DNA of 64,000 bases. It comes from Citrobacter freundii (GTDB lineage Bacteria > Bacteroidota > Bacteroidia > Chitinophagales > Chitinophagaceae). Shown piece by piece: positions 24,001 through 32,215 of this stretch (position 1 is the first letter of the stretch; every line of letters begins with the position of its first letter). The stretch covers positions 96,130 through 160,129 of the forward strand of contig QFQQ01000021.1 in NCBI GenBank assembly GCA_003243445.1, written 5' to 3'. The notes beneath the pieces were generated by a model. It was given only the letters and a program-made list of their open reading frames with translations, searched no databases and was not told where the DNA came from. Both the position numbers and the translations under genes were made by a program.

Positions 24001-25390
24001 TGTGCACTATTATTCGACCCCGGGGATATACAGGGTTAAAATGCTTATCACCAGCCCTGGTGGTTGCCAGGATTCTGCATTCATGAATATTACTGTGCTT
24101 GATACAGCAGGCATCAGGTTCCGCTATACACCGATCAACGGGTGCAATCCGCTGCAGGTAAGTTTTAATGCTATAGGGCCGTTATCCACTCAATCTTACT
24201 TTTGGGATTTTGGGGATGGCACAGAGATAACGAATACCCCTGACGTCAATCACATTTATTCATCCTTTGGCAATTATCTTCCCAAAGCCGTATTGCTTGA
24301 TCCTCCTGGCTGTGTCATTCCTGTCTCAGGAATTGATACGATACGTGTCCGCGGAGCAAACATCAAATTCGGTATTTCTGATTCTGTTCTTTGTGACGCG
24401 GGTTCTGTCAGCTTTACAGATTCAACGACCAGCAGCGACCCGGTCATTTCCTATACCTGGGACTTCGACGATGGCACCACATCTGCACTGCAACATCCGG
24501 TGCATTACTATTCATCGCCGGGAAATTATAATGTTGGATTGACGACGGTCACTCAGTCAGGATGTACCAATACTTTTACGAAAACAACGGCGGTAAAAGT
24601 TGTGGCCCGGCCTGACATCGCAATCACCGGAGACAGTTCCGTCTGTGTATTTGATTCGCTTTTACTTAGTGGTACATTTTTAAGTCCGGATACTTCCGTG
24701 GTGACCTGGCACTGGAATTTCCCCAATGGAAACACCTCCAACGTTCAACTTCCGCCGGCACAGACTTATCCTTCCGGAACGTTTACCGTATATGCTTTTG
24801 CAACGAACAGTACAGGTTGTATTGATACAGCCACAAAACAGATCATCATACATCCGCTGCCAACGGTGGATATGCCTGGTCAGATGATCATTGCAGTCGG
24901 ATTTGCAGATACTATTCCTGCGTCCTACTCTGCAGGGGTCAACCAATGGGCATGGACGCCGCCTTATGCGTTGAGCTGCTCCCAATGTCCTCGCCCCATC
25001 GTTAATCCCAAGTCCACCACCACTTATCAGCTTGCTTTTGCTGATGTGAATGGATGCAGGAACAGTGCAAAGATCGAAATAGTGGTGCTGTGCAAGGATG
25101 CTAACTTTTATGTGCCGAATACTTTCTCACCCAATGGCGATGGCAGCAACGATCGTTTTTACCCGAGAGGAAAAGGACTCTACCTGATCAGGTCGATGCG
25201 CGTGTTCAACCGCTGGGGCGAAGTAGTGTTTGAAAACAGGAATTTCCCGGCCAACGATGCATTGGCTGGTTGGGATGGGAAATATAAAGGCAACAGGGCT
25301 CAACCTGATGTATACGTATATCAGATAGAAATCCAATGTGACAACGGTGAATTGATCAAATTAAGCGGCAATATCGCCCTCATCTTATAA
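21098..25390 (+). CDS. Large PKD-repeat T9SS type B cargo (gliding motility-associated C-terminal domain)
   Basis: A secreted protein of at least 1430 residues. I count fifteen PKD-like domains by their WDFGDG-type motif (some variant, e.g. WDLGNG, WDFGPG, WNFPNG), evenly spaced over about residues 10-1290. The C-terminus, from FYVPNTFSPNGDGSND to the end, is the CHU_C domain that directs export by the type IX system and surface attachment. No enzyme domain is visible, so an adhesin or structural role is inferred. From ATG 21098 only a truncated signal peptide is encoded. The frame is open upstream to 21029 and would add ALCVLALAL before the ATG, so a CTG at 21038 or another non-ATG start is likely. 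porP/sprF follows after 3 bp. Confidence 0.93.
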   Translation: MATATLFAQTPSANFTASPISGCSPLIVQFQDQSTGNPTSWSWDLGNGNTSTLRNPQATYFTPGNYTVRLTVTNASGTNTLTRTQYITVYQPPTVNFSGSPQTGCFPEHTQFTDLSSAAPGSSIISWQWDFGNGVTSTLQNPLATYSASGAFAVTLKVTDDRGCSRILGRSSYINVTPGVTASFAPNPAIACTAPAIIRFNNTSTGPGTMSYQWNFGDGGISSGASPTHTFTNEGVYNVRLTATSSSGCEDTIETTVSVGGFLSSFKVSDTTCPGSAISFTNTSSPRPDSVRWTFGDGGVSFDTLPVHVYANPGTYTVRLYNYFGGCIDSAIQQVTVNVPPVANFSAANTNTCQQSLTVNFQDGSTGASGWLWDFGDNTTSTLQNPSHIYNDYGTYTVTLIVTNTSGCRDTLSKPAYIRLQRPQVTLPQLPLNGCIPFTFSPVPVINSTDAIVSFNWDFGDGGTSTQQTPTHIYITQGIYTVKLVYTSSTGCTDSVIVASGITVGSKPVAGFSATPTEACAASPIFFTNLSVNYTQLLWDFGDNSGSFDINPSHTYNDTGYFNVQLIATNFGCTDTAVQAGYIHIIPPISRFTADFNCSNRFQFSFTDESILPQSWLWDFGDGTTSTVQNPTHIYAALGTYTVFLTVTNGNCSHTSQRTITMSRQSPDFTVSSNTVCKGTQVSFTPINFNPNITTAVYWNFGDGVEESSFGQQVATHTYSASGNYTIMLITGDLNGCRDTTIKAAYIRVNGPVANFAARTNGGCAGNTFYFDDQSATDGTNAITNWQWDFGDGTIRNFTAPPFTHSYSAAGTFTVKLVVTDASGCRDSLIRLTYITVTDPLLGFDANALTTCPGASITFNNTTTPAPVTSIWDFGDGSTSAQQSTSHIYTDTGYYDIKLVITDQAGCIDSLIKTDYLHVVLPVAGFTVNDSFSACTPLEVQFTSTSQNAASYLWDFGPGEGNSSLPDPVHYYSTPGIYRVKMLITSPGGCQDSAFMNITVLDTAGIRFRYTPINGCNPLQVSFNAIGPLSTQSYFWDFGDGTEITNTPDVNHIYSSFGNYLPKAVLLDPPGCVIPVSGIDTIRVRGANIKFGISDSVLCDAGSVSFTDSTTSSDPVISYTWDFDDGTTSALQHPVHYYSSPGNYNVGLTTVTQSGCTNTFTKTTAVKVVARPDIAITGDSSVCVFDSLLLSGTFLSPDTSVVTWHWNFPNGNTSNVQLPPAQTYPSGTFTVYAFATNSTGCIDTATKQIIIHPLPTVDMPGQMIIAVGFADTIPASYSAGVNQWAWTPPYALSCSQCPRPIVNPKSTTTYQLAFADVNGCRNSAKIEIVVLCKDANFYVPNTFSPNGDGSNDRFYPRGKGLYLIRSMRVFNRWGEVVFENRNFPANDALAGWDGKYKGNRAQPDVYVYQIEIQCDNGELIKLSGNIALIL

Positions 25391-25393
25391 ACA

Positions 25394-26413
25394 ATGCGTA
25401 TGAACAGAACGATAAAGATCTGTATGGCATGGCTCAGCCTGTTTGCATACGCAGGAAGCAAGGCCCAGGACATTCATTTCTCCCAATTCTTTGAAGCGCC
25501 GCTATTGCGAAATCCGGCACTGGCCGGCATCTTCACCGGCGATATCCGCGCGCAGGCTGTATTCCGCGATCAATGGAACAGTGTGACCAATGCATATAAA
25601 ACAGCTTCGCTGAATGGCGAATACCGTTTACCAATAGGAAAAGCTGATGACTTTGTGACAACCGGCCTGCAGTTTTTATATGACCGCGCAGGAACGATCG
25701 GCTGGACGACGATCCACGTTCTGCCTGCACTTACCTATCATAAATCAATCAGCGCCGACCATAACCGTTATCTCTCGCTGGGTTTCATGGGCGGTTGGGT
25801 GCAACGAAGTTTTGACCGTTCGAAGATGACGACCAACAGTCAGTTCGATGGCCTGGGCGACGGAGAGACATTGACCAATACCCGTTTCAATTATCTTGAC
25901 GGCTCGGTTGGTATAAGTTATAATGCTACGATCCGTGACAATCCGGAAAACAACTTTTACATCGGTGCAGCCTATCATCATTTTACCAGGCCCAATCAGT
26001 CTTTTTATCGTGATCCCGCAATAGAGATAAATCCCAAATGGGTTTTCTCCGGGGGAATCAGGTTTGGTGTCGCAGACTACGCCTACCTGACACTGCAGGC
26101 CGATCATTCACGGCAGGGCTCTTATGCAGAAACGATCGGCGGGGCCATGTATGGCCTGAAGATCGGCGGAAGCTATGACAACCCTGATTACATATTACAT
26201 GCCGGCACTTATATCCGGCTGGGCGATGCGCTTATACCTGTTCTCAAACTGGACTATATGCCTTTCTCCTTTGCGTTGAGCTATGACGTGAATATTTCAA
26301 AGCTCCGGACCAGCAGTTATGGCCGGGGAGGAATTGAATTATCCGTTTCTTTCATTAAATCACTGGACAGGAATAATCCGGATGTGAATGCAGTGAAGTG
26401 TCCAAGATTTTAG
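25394..26413 (+). CDS. PorP/SprF-family type IX secretion membrane protein
   Basis: A 339-residue outer-membrane beta-barrel-like protein with signal peptide (cleaved near YAGSKAQD) and the diagnostic start QDIHFSQFFEAPLLRNPALA, followed by GDIRAQAVFRDQWNS. PorP/SprF proteins work with T9SS cargo carrying type B domains and are usually encoded right after them, as here (3 bp gap). It is therefore probably the dedicated partner for the PKD protein. ATG 25394 or 25400 can be the start. Repeat locus A5 begins at its stop codon. Confidence 0.93.
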   Translation: MRMNRTIKICMAWLSLFAYAGSKAQDIHFSQFFEAPLLRNPALAGIFTGDIRAQAVFRDQWNSVTNAYKTASLNGEYRLPIGKADDFVTTGLQFLYDRAGTIGWTTIHVLPALTYHKSISADHNRYLSLGFMGGWVQRSFDRSKMTTNSQFDGLGDGETLTNTRFNYLDGSVGISYNATIRDNPENNFYIGAAYHHFTRPNQSFYRDPAIEINPKWVFSGGIRFGVADYAYLTLQADHSRQGSYAETIGGAMYGLKIGGSYDNPDYILHAGTYIRLGDALIPVLKLDYMPFSFALSYDVNISKLRTSSYGRGGIELSVSFIKSLDRNNPDVNAVKCPRF

Positions 26414-26592
26414 ATGGATGGTCGATGGTTGATGGTCGATGTTCGATGGTTGATGGTCGATGGTCGGGCTTCGCAGTTTGATAAGGAACATTCAATTTCG
26501 GTGCATTCATTTATGAGGATCATATATTGCACTGGAAGCCCGATGTTCGATCATCGATCATCGAACATCGAAGATCGACCATCGACCATCGT
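26414..26592. repeat. Family A inverted repeat, locus A5
   Basis: Left arm 26414-26466 starts on the first base after the PorP stop and iterates GGTCGATG/GGTTGATG words, ending in TCGGGCTTCGCAG. Right arm 26535-26592 begins GAAGCCCGATG and iterates CATCGNN words. The arms align over about 56 bp with several mismatches. It lies between two plus genes. Confidence 0.88.
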
Positions 26593-26661
26593 TCTTCTGC
26601 CAATGGCCGAATGAAAACACATTTGCCCGAACATCCTCCTATCTTTATCAAAAATTTCTAT

Positions 26662-27132
26662 ATGAGCATAACGAAAGGCCAGCAGGCGCCGGATTTTACG
26701 TTGTATGATGATACAAAGAACAAGGTGACGCTATCGGAATTGAAGGGCAATAATGTATTGCTGCTATTTTTTCCGCAGGCGTTCACCAGTGTTTGCACAA
26801 AAGAGTTGTGTGGTGTGAGGGATAATATTGCGATGTACAGTAATGCAAACGCAAAAGTGTTTGGCATTTCTGTGGATTCTGTATTTACTCTTGCGCAGTT
26901 CAAAGCTTCGCAGCATTATAATTTTCCGTTGCTGAGCGATTTTAATAAAGAAGTGTCAAGGGCCTATGGAACGATCTATGAGAACTGGATACTGGATATG
27001 CACGGCGTTTCAAAAAGGTCGGCGTTCGTGATCGATAAGGAAGGGATCGTGCAGTATGCTGAGGTACTGGAAAATGCCGGAGATGTACCTGATTTTACAC
27101 GGATTGACCAGACACTGGCCGGTCTGAAATAA
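26662..27132 (+). CDS. Peroxiredoxin (AhpE/BCP-like)
   Basis: A 156-residue thioredoxin-fold peroxidase reducing peroxides. The peroxidatic Cys is in FPQAFTSVCTKELCGVRD (T-x2-C context), with a second Cys five residues on that could resolve it as in atypical BCP-type enzymes. The start MSITKGQQAPDFTLYDD is normal for the family. The open frame upstream to 26527 is translated A5 repeat and is left out. Probably cytosolic, as no signal peptide is seen. Confidence 0.92.
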   Translation: MSITKGQQAPDFTLYDDTKNKVTLSELKGNNVLLLFFPQAFTSVCTKELCGVRDNIAMYSNANAKVFGISVDSVFTLAQFKASQHYNFPLLSDFNKEVSRAYGTIYENWILDMHGVSKRSAFVIDKEGIVQYAEVLENAGDVPDFTRIDQTLAGLK

Positions 27133-27238
27133 AAAGTTTAGTTAAAGTCAATTATTTATAACCTGTAACTAACTATTTTTCAATTAAGTATATTTCCGCG
27201 TATAATTACGTTGCAGGAATGCCAAAAACGGTATATTA

Positions 27239-27610
27239 TTGGAAAATAAAAGTAAATTTGTTTCGTTGAAGCGAATTCTACCCATACTAATATTCATACT
27301 GTTAGCATCTGTTCAATCCAACGCCCAGGCTAGCCGGGGTCCGATGGCTGAACAGTTGCCGGGTAAACTTGTGAAGTTGTATCCCAACCCTGCGAAGACC
27401 TATATCACGTTCGACTTTGATAAGGACCAGCAGAAAGGACGCACCATCACGATCTACAGTTTCCTGGGCAAAAAAATGTATGAGGCACAAAATCTCACAG
27501 AAAAAACAACCATCGCCCTGAATGACTTTAACCGTGGAATGTACATCTATCACCTGACAGATGGAAGCGGTAAAGTGGTGGAGTCGGGTAAGTTCCAGGT
27601 CACACAATAA
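27239..27610 (+). CDS. Mini-protein consisting of signal peptide plus T9SS type A sorting domain
   Basis: About 123 residues from a TTG start. A signal peptide (KRILPILIFILLASVQSNAQ) is followed after only about 20 residues by a complete Por-secretion C-terminal domain: KLYPNPAKTYITF, then GKKMYEA and DFNRGMYIYHLTD with a final GKFQVTQ. There is hardly any passenger, so it is either a minimal surface protein or a competitor or chaperone-like partner of the secretion machinery (inference). No ATG gives the full signal peptide, so the TTG start is uncertain. The C2 hairpin follows 6 bp after the stop. Confidence 0.8.
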   Translation: MENKSKFVSLKRILPILIFILLASVQSNAQASRGPMAEQLPGKLVKLYPNPAKTYITFDFDKDQQKGRTITIYSFLGKKMYEAQNLTEKTTIALNDFNRGMYIYHLTDGSGKVVESGKFQVTQ

Positions 27611-27616
27611 TGTTTT

Positions 27617-27718
27617 AAGGTTCCAGAGGTTCCATAAGTTTCAAAGGTTTCACAGGTTAAGCAGTATAACCTGTGAAACCTTTGAAACTTATGGAACCTT
27701 TGAAACTACTGGAACCTT
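27617..27718. repeat. Family C inverted repeat with 7 bp loop, locus C2
   Basis: Arm 1 (27617-27659, 43 bp) pairs perfectly with arm 2 (27667-27718, 52 bp) except that arm 2 contains one extra 9 bp word (TTGAAACTA). The loop is AGCAGTA. It exactly fills the gap between two convergent genes and abuts the rlmI-like stop codon. It should act as a strong bidirectional RNA hairpin. Confidence 0.93.
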
Positions 27719-28891
27719 CTACAAAACCTGTACGATCAGGAACTTCAGATACTGCGTATTATCCATTCCCCAAATGATCGGGTGATCTGAAGATTGTGCC
27801 TGGAAGGTCACCTGGCGGATCTTTCTGCGTGCATCTTTCGCAGCCATATCGATGATCTGAAGAAAAAGCTCTGGATTTACCAGGTTGGTACAGGAAGAGG
27901 TGACGAGAAAGCCTCCGGGTCTGACCAGCTTCATTCCACGGAGATTGATCTCTTTATAGCCGGTGATCGCCTTTTGTATCGTTTCGCGGCTTTTTGTAAA
28001 TGCCGGTGGATCTAACATCACCACATCATACTGGCGGCCATCCTTTCCCCATTGTTTTAATACGTCAAAAGCATTGGCGGTTTCAAACTTCACGATATCC
28101 TGCAGACCATTAAGCTCTGCATTGCGATTGGCCTGGTTGACGGCATTTTCCGAAATATCAAGACCAAGTACCGATTTTGCGCCATAAGACGCCGCATGGA
28201 TCTCGAAAGTGCCGGTATAAGTGAATGCACCCAATACTTCCGCATCCTTTACGATATGACGGGTAGCGCGACGGTTATCCTGCTGATCCAGGAAGTAGCC
28301 GGTCTTCTGCCCGTTCTCCAGGTCTACGTGGAACTTCAGGCCATTTTCATTAATGATGATCTTTGTATCGAATGGTGCCGACAGAAATCCTTTTTGTTGC
28401 GGCAAACCTTCCAGTTCGCGCACAGGCACATCATTCCTTTCATAGATCCCTTTAGGATTGAAGACAGTGTTCAGGGCTTCAACCAGTGCCGGTTTCCATT
28501 TGTCAATGCCGAGCGCCAGGGTTTGGATCACGAAGTAATCATTGAACTTATCGATGATACACTGAGGCAGGCCATCAGCTTCGCCAAAAACAAGCCGGCA
28601 GTTTTCTGTATAACCGATCTTCTGCCGGTAATCCCAGCATTCTTTGATTTTCTTCAGAAAAAATCCGTTGTTGATCTCTTCATTTTTCTGGCGGGTAAGC
28701 AGCCTGACAAGGATCTGCGATTTGGGATTAATATACCCCTTGCCTACGAATTTTTTATCATGTGTGAACACTTCAACAGTGTCTCCTCCCTCGATCTCTC
28801 CTTCAGCCTTCTCCACCTCATTGGCGAAGATCCACGGGTGACCGTTTGCGATACGGGGGGCAATTTTGCGTTTTAGAAAAACTTTGTGCAT
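27719..28891 (-). CDS. RlmI-like 23S rRNA cytosine methyltransferase
   Basis: A 390-residue class I SAM methyltransferase with an N-terminal PUA domain (FLKRKIAPRIANGHPWIFAN, GDTVEVFTHDKKFVGKGYIN) and a C-terminal Rossmann domain: NGQKTGYFLDQQDNR, LGAFTYTGTFEIHAASYGAK, VLGLDISENAV and catalytic-loop MLDPPAFTKSR. This matches the RlmI/RlmK family that methylates C5 of cytosine in 23S rRNA. Start is the ATG at 28889-28891 (MHKVFLKRK). The same frame stays open to 29653 antisense to grpE, but that extension is not protein. Confidence 0.9.
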   Translation of the reverse strand: MHKVFLKRKIAPRIANGHPWIFANEVEKAEGEIEGGDTVEVFTHDKKFVGKGYINPKSQILVRLLTRQKNEEINNGFFLKKIKECWDYRQKIGYTENCRLVFGEADGLPQCIIDKFNDYFVIQTLALGIDKWKPALVEALNTVFNPKGIYERNDVPVRELEGLPQQKGFLSAPFDTKIIINENGLKFHVDLENGQKTGYFLDQQDNRRATRHIVKDAEVLGAFTYTGTFEIHAASYGAKSVLGLDISENAVNQANRNAELNGLQDIVKFETANAFDVLKQWGKDGRQYDVVMLDPPAFTKSRETIQKAITGYKEINLRGMKLVRPGGFLVTSSCTNLVNPELFLQIIDMAAKDARRKIRQVTFQAQSSDHPIIWGMDNTQYLKFLIVQVL

Positions 28892-28909
28892 AAGCGTGCA
28901 AAGATAAGA

Positions 28910-29090
28910 GAGGACTGCGGACTTTGGGAGAGAACACGGAAGACCGCCGACCACGGACCGCCGACCGCAGACGTTTCGTTTGTATCGAAGATTCCTGCAT
29001 ACAGGAAGAGCTTGTTGGAAATCATCAGACCGGCACCATCTTACCGCAACGTCGGCGGTCTGCGGTCGGCCGTCGGCGGTCCTCTCTACA
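28910..29090. repeat. Family B inverted repeat, locus B6
   Basis: Left arm about 28941-28977 (GACCGCC words, with degenerate words from 28910) and right arm 29046-29090. Inner borders are CCGCAGACGTTTCGTT and GCAACGTCGGCGG, the same border as in other family B loci. It lies between the divergent rlmI-like gene and grpE. Confidence 0.87.
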
Positions 29091-29143
29091 GCCCTTGACA
29101 GTCCCCCTCCCTCCAACCAGCCATTTTGTCCCGAACCCACCAT

Positions 29144-29172
29144 TGGCAATATTCTTGACAAGCTTACCTTTG
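29144..29172 (+). promoter_or_regulatory. Promoter of grpE
   Basis: TTG at 29144-29146, 18 bp spacer, TACCTTTG at 29165-29172, 17 bp before the ATG. No CIRCE-like inverted repeat is seen, so heat-shock control, if any, is by another route. Confidence 0.65.
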
Positions 29173-29189
29173 CAAACAATTTGTAAAAA

Positions 29190-29732
29190 ATGGCAGAAAA
29201 AGACGTACAAGACCAAGTGAATGAAACCCCGGACATAAACGGTGGGGTAGATATCAATACCGACGAAAACCAGGCATCTGGAGAGTCGGAGCTTGAAAAA
29301 ATGAAGACTGAGCTGGATTCCAGCAAAGACAAATACCTGCGCCTTATAGCCGAGTTCGATAATTTTCGCCGCAGAAGCGCGAAGGAAAGGATCGAGACCA
29401 TACAGACCGCCAGCAAGGACGTGGTAAAAGACCTGCTGGACGTACTGGATGATGCCGACCGCGCACAAAAGCAGCTCGACAGCTCAGAAGATAAACAGGT
29501 GAAAGAAGGCGTTTCGCTCGTATTCAATAAACTCCGTAATGTATTACAGTCAAAAGGTCTGAAGCCAATGGATTCCATCGGTAAGGATTTTGACACCGAC
29601 CTGCATGAGGCGATCACGGAAATTCCCGCGCCAACCGAGGAGCTCAAGGGCAAAGTGGTGGACGAAGTGGTGAAAGGGTATTATCTGAATGATAAGATCA
29701 TCCGTCACGCAAAAGTTGTTGTCGGTAAATAA
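29190..29732 (+). CDS. grpE: Co-chaperone GrpE
   Basis: A 180-residue nucleotide-exchange factor for DnaK. An acidic, disordered N-terminus (about 1-35) is followed by the long dimerising helix (LEKMKTELDSSKDKYLRLIA, then EFDNFRRRSAKER) and the beta domain with KGLKPMDSIGKDFDTDLHEA and GYYLNDKIIRHAKVVVGK at the end, all typical. It is 52 bp upstream of dnaJ in the same direction, probably one operon; dnaK is not in the window. Confidence 0.97.
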   Translation: MAEKDVQDQVNETPDINGGVDINTDENQASGESELEKMKTELDSSKDKYLRLIAEFDNFRRRSAKERIETIQTASKDVVKDLLDVLDDADRAQKQLDSSEDKQVKEGVSLVFNKLRNVLQSKGLKPMDSIGKDFDTDLHEAITEIPAPTEELKGKVVDEVVKGYYLNDKIIRHAKVVVGK

Positions 29733-29784
29733 GAAAGCACCATCATCCTGCGTTTTGCAGATTCCATTTAGTTAGAAGATCATA

Positions 29785-30945
29785 ATGAGTAAAAGAGATT
29801 ATTACGAAGTATTGGGCGTAGCCAAGTCTGCTTCTGCGGACGAGATCAAGAAGGCCTACCGGAAGGTAGCCATGCAGTTTCACCCTGACCGGAATCCCGG
29901 AGATAAGTCCGCGGAAGAAAAATTCAAGGAAGCTGCCGAAGCCTACGAGATATTAAGTGACGCCGATAAAAAAGCACAATACGATCGCTATGGCCATGCG
30001 GGCCTTAGCGGTGCGGGGCGTGGTGGCTTCAATGGCGGCAACATGAACATGGATGATATCTTCAGTCAGTTTGGAGATATTTTCGGTGAGGATGTTTTCG
30101 GAAGTTTCTTTGGTGGCGGACAACGCCGCGGCGGCGGCCAGCGCCCAAGAGGAGTGAGAGGAAGTAATCTGCGGGTGAAACTGAAGCTTACCTATGAAGA
30201 GATCGCCAAAGGGGTTACCAAAAATATCAAGGTAAAGAAATATGTATCCTGCAACGTGTGTAACGGCAGCGGGGCAAAAGATAAAGGCAGCGTTCAAACC
30301 TGCCAGACCTGCGGCGGAAGCGGACAGGTGAGAAAAGTACAGAACACTTTCCTTGGACAAATGCAGACCGTAAGCACCTGCCCTACCTGTAATGGTGAAG
30401 GCAGTACCATCACTGCAAAATGCGGCAACTGTAAAGGTGAAGGAAGAGTGTTTGCTGAAGAAACAGTAAGCATCGATATTCCGGCAGGTGTTGCAGAAGG
30501 CATGCAGCTCAGCGTCAGCGGCAGAGGCAATGCAGGCGAACGCGGCGGTATGAACGGCGACCTGATCGTTGTGATTGAAGAAGAACAACACAAGGAATTG
30601 CAACGCCAGGACCTGAACGTTGCATTTGATCTCTATATCTCTTTCACTGATGCAGTGTTCGGCACACAGGTAGAAGTACCAACGATCGACGGAAGGGCAA
30701 AGATCAAAATACCCGCGGGCACACAAAGCGGAAAAGTATTCCGTTTGAAAGGCAAAGGTTTCCCGGCGATCAACTCCTATGAAAAAGGAGATCAGCTGAT
30801 CCACGTGAATGTATGGACACCGCAGCATCTTAATTCAGATGAAAAAACTGCACTGGAGAAATTATCACAATCAGAAAACTTCAAACCTCAGCCCGATAAA
30901 AATGAAAAAGGATTTTTTGATAAGGTGAGGGAAATATTTTCATAA
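29785..30945 (+). CDS. dnaJ: Chaperone DnaJ
   Basis: A 386-residue Hsp40 of type A. J domain at residues 1-70 with the HPD motif in QFHPDRNPGDKSAEEKFKEA. A Gly-rich linker follows (about 75-125). The zinc region has four CxxCxGxG motifs: CNVCNGSG, CQTCGGSG, CPTCNGEG and CGNCKGEG. The C-terminal substrate-binding domains complete it. It stimulates the DnaK ATPase and delivers clients. A strong terminator follows 12 bp after the stop. Confidence 0.98.
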   Translation: MSKRDYYEVLGVAKSASADEIKKAYRKVAMQFHPDRNPGDKSAEEKFKEAAEAYEILSDADKKAQYDRYGHAGLSGAGRGGFNGGNMNMDDIFSQFGDIFGEDVFGSFFGGGQRRGGGQRPRGVRGSNLRVKLKLTYEEIAKGVTKNIKVKKYVSCNVCNGSGAKDKGSVQTCQTCGGSGQVRKVQNTFLGQMQTVSTCPTCNGEGSTITAKCGNCKGEGRVFAEETVSIDIPAGVAEGMQLSVSGRGNAGERGGMNGDLIVVIEEEQHKELQRQDLNVAFDLYISFTDAVFGTQVEVPTIDGRAKIKIPAGTQSGKVFRLKGKGFPAINSYEKGDQLIHVNVWTPQHLNSDEKTALEKLSQSENFKPQPDKNEKGFFDKVREIFS

Positions 30946-31465
30946 GCAACATTGTTTAAAAGCCGCGTTCGAACGCGGCTTTTTTATTTATTTACTCGCA
31001 ATTGCCGTTTGCTGACCATTCCATTAGTTGCAAAGAGTCAGCGACGCCGTGATCAGCCTGCCGGATAACATTTAAGATTCCCACTCAATTATTGAGCACA
31101 ACCATTGCGCGACCATTTACATTTTTTCTCCCGGGTATTCTTCCGGACAGACAACCGCTGCATTTACTTGCAATCGCGGAATGACATTTTTACGCGTGAA
31201 GGAACCGCAACTTGTAATGCCACGGAAAAGATGGCTGAAAAAGATATGCCTGCATCGTCCGTTGGCTGAATTGATGGCCTGCCGGGTGATGGAATTTGGC
31301 AGGTCAACTGCCCGTCTTAGACTATTTTCTGCTATCCTGTCACCCTATCGGGGCTTTTGGCATTTGGACGGATATTTGATGACAGTACGTTATCTTAGCG
31401 AGAATTAGCGAATAGGACTCGCGGATTTTACGTAAACTTCGTATTCATAAGCAAACAGACGATTT
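30946..31465. other. 520 bp gene-free region between dnaJ and clpP
   Basis: After the dnaJ terminator (30958-30985) about 480 bp remain without a supported gene. A 75-codon plus-strand frame at 31181-31408 has an Arg/Lys-rich, non-family composition and I do not accept it. Upstream of clpP there are AGCGA-GAATTAGCGAAT words (31397-31412) resembling the CGCGAAT words at 7388-7426. No tig gene is present. Confidence 0.7.
30958..30985 (+). terminator. Intrinsic terminator of grpE-dnaJ
   Basis: Perfect palindrome AGCCGCGTTCGAACGCGGCT (30961-30980) flanked by A3 and T6. Confidence 0.92.
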
Positions 31466-32158
31466 ATGAGTTTTAATTCAGAATTTGAAAAATACGCGGT
31501 CAAACACCGCGGTATGTCCAGTAATACCCTCAACAGCTACGCTAACCATCTTGTGACGGCGATGACGCCGAACATCATCGAGGAAAGACCGATGAATGTA
31601 GCGGTAATGGACGTGTACAGCCGTCTGATGATGGACAGGATCATCTTCCTCGGGTATCCCGTAAATGACGAGATCGCGAATATCATCACGGCGCAATTGC
31701 TTTTCCTCGATTCTACTGACCGCACAAGGGATATCAACATGTACATCAATAGCCCGGGCGGCAGCGTTTACTCCGGCCTTGGCGTTTATGATACCATGCA
31801 GTTCGTTGCACCTGACGTTTCCACTATCTGTATCGGCATGGCTGCTTCAATGGCCTGCGTACTGCTGGGTGCGGGAACAAAAGGAAAAAGAGCCGCACTG
31901 AAACATTCACGCATCATGATGCACCAGCCAAGCGGCGCGATCGGCGGCCAGGCAAGCGATATCGAGATCACCGTGAACGAGATCAGAAAACTGAAAAAAG
32001 AACTGTACGATGTGGTGAACATCCATACCGGCAAACCAGTTGAGCAGATCGAAAAAGATTTTGACCGCGATAAATGGATGACAGCTTCAGAGGCAAAAGA
32101 ATATGGATTGGTGGATGAAGTGCTGGTGACAAATCCACGCAAACAGAAAAATGATTAA
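31466..32158 (+). CDS. clpP: ATP-dependent Clp protease proteolytic subunit (first paralogue)
   Basis: A 230-residue serine peptidase forming the chamber that degrades proteins unfolded by ClpX or ClpA/C. Catalytic Ser in GMAASMACVLLGAG, His in MMHQPSGAIGGQ and Asp in FDRDKWMTA are all present. The N-terminus is longer than in E. coli mature ClpP and may carry a propeptide. It lies 57 bp before a second clpP and forms a clpP-clpP-clpX group. Relative to its paralogue it has different residues after the catalytic Ser (ACVLLGAG versus GSILLSGG). Confidence 0.95.
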   Translation: MSFNSEFEKYAVKHRGMSSNTLNSYANHLVTAMTPNIIEERPMNVAVMDVYSRLMMDRIIFLGYPVNDEIANIITAQLLFLDSTDRTRDINMYINSPGGSVYSGLGVYDTMQFVAPDVSTICIGMAASMACVLLGAGTKGKRAALKHSRIMMHQPSGAIGGQASDIEITVNEIRKLKKELYDVVNIHTGKPVEQIEKDFDRDKWMTASEAKEYGLVDEVLVTNPRKQKND

Positions 32159-32215
32159 TACAAGTTATCCGCGCCAGATAATTAATTGACTTTTTAAAAC
32201 GAAAAATACTTAACG

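Noticed and set aside
28196..28876. 226-codon plus frame within the rlmI-like gene
   Set aside because: Complete shadow of a strong minus-strand gene, with no recognisable domain.
28892..29653. Extension of the rlmI-like frame to a 644-residue protein antisense to grpE
   Set aside because: The extra part is low-complexity, runs through repeat B6 and is antisense to the well-supported grpE gene. The methyltransferase family starts at MHKVFLKRK.
29953..30828. 291-codon minus frame antisense to dnaJ
   Set aside because: Cys/Ala/His-rich composition is the mirror of the Gly/Cys-rich dnaJ sequence; no family features.
31181..31408. 75-codon plus frame before clpP
   Set aside because: Arg-rich with no signal peptide, domain or family pattern; appears to be chance in a gene-free region.
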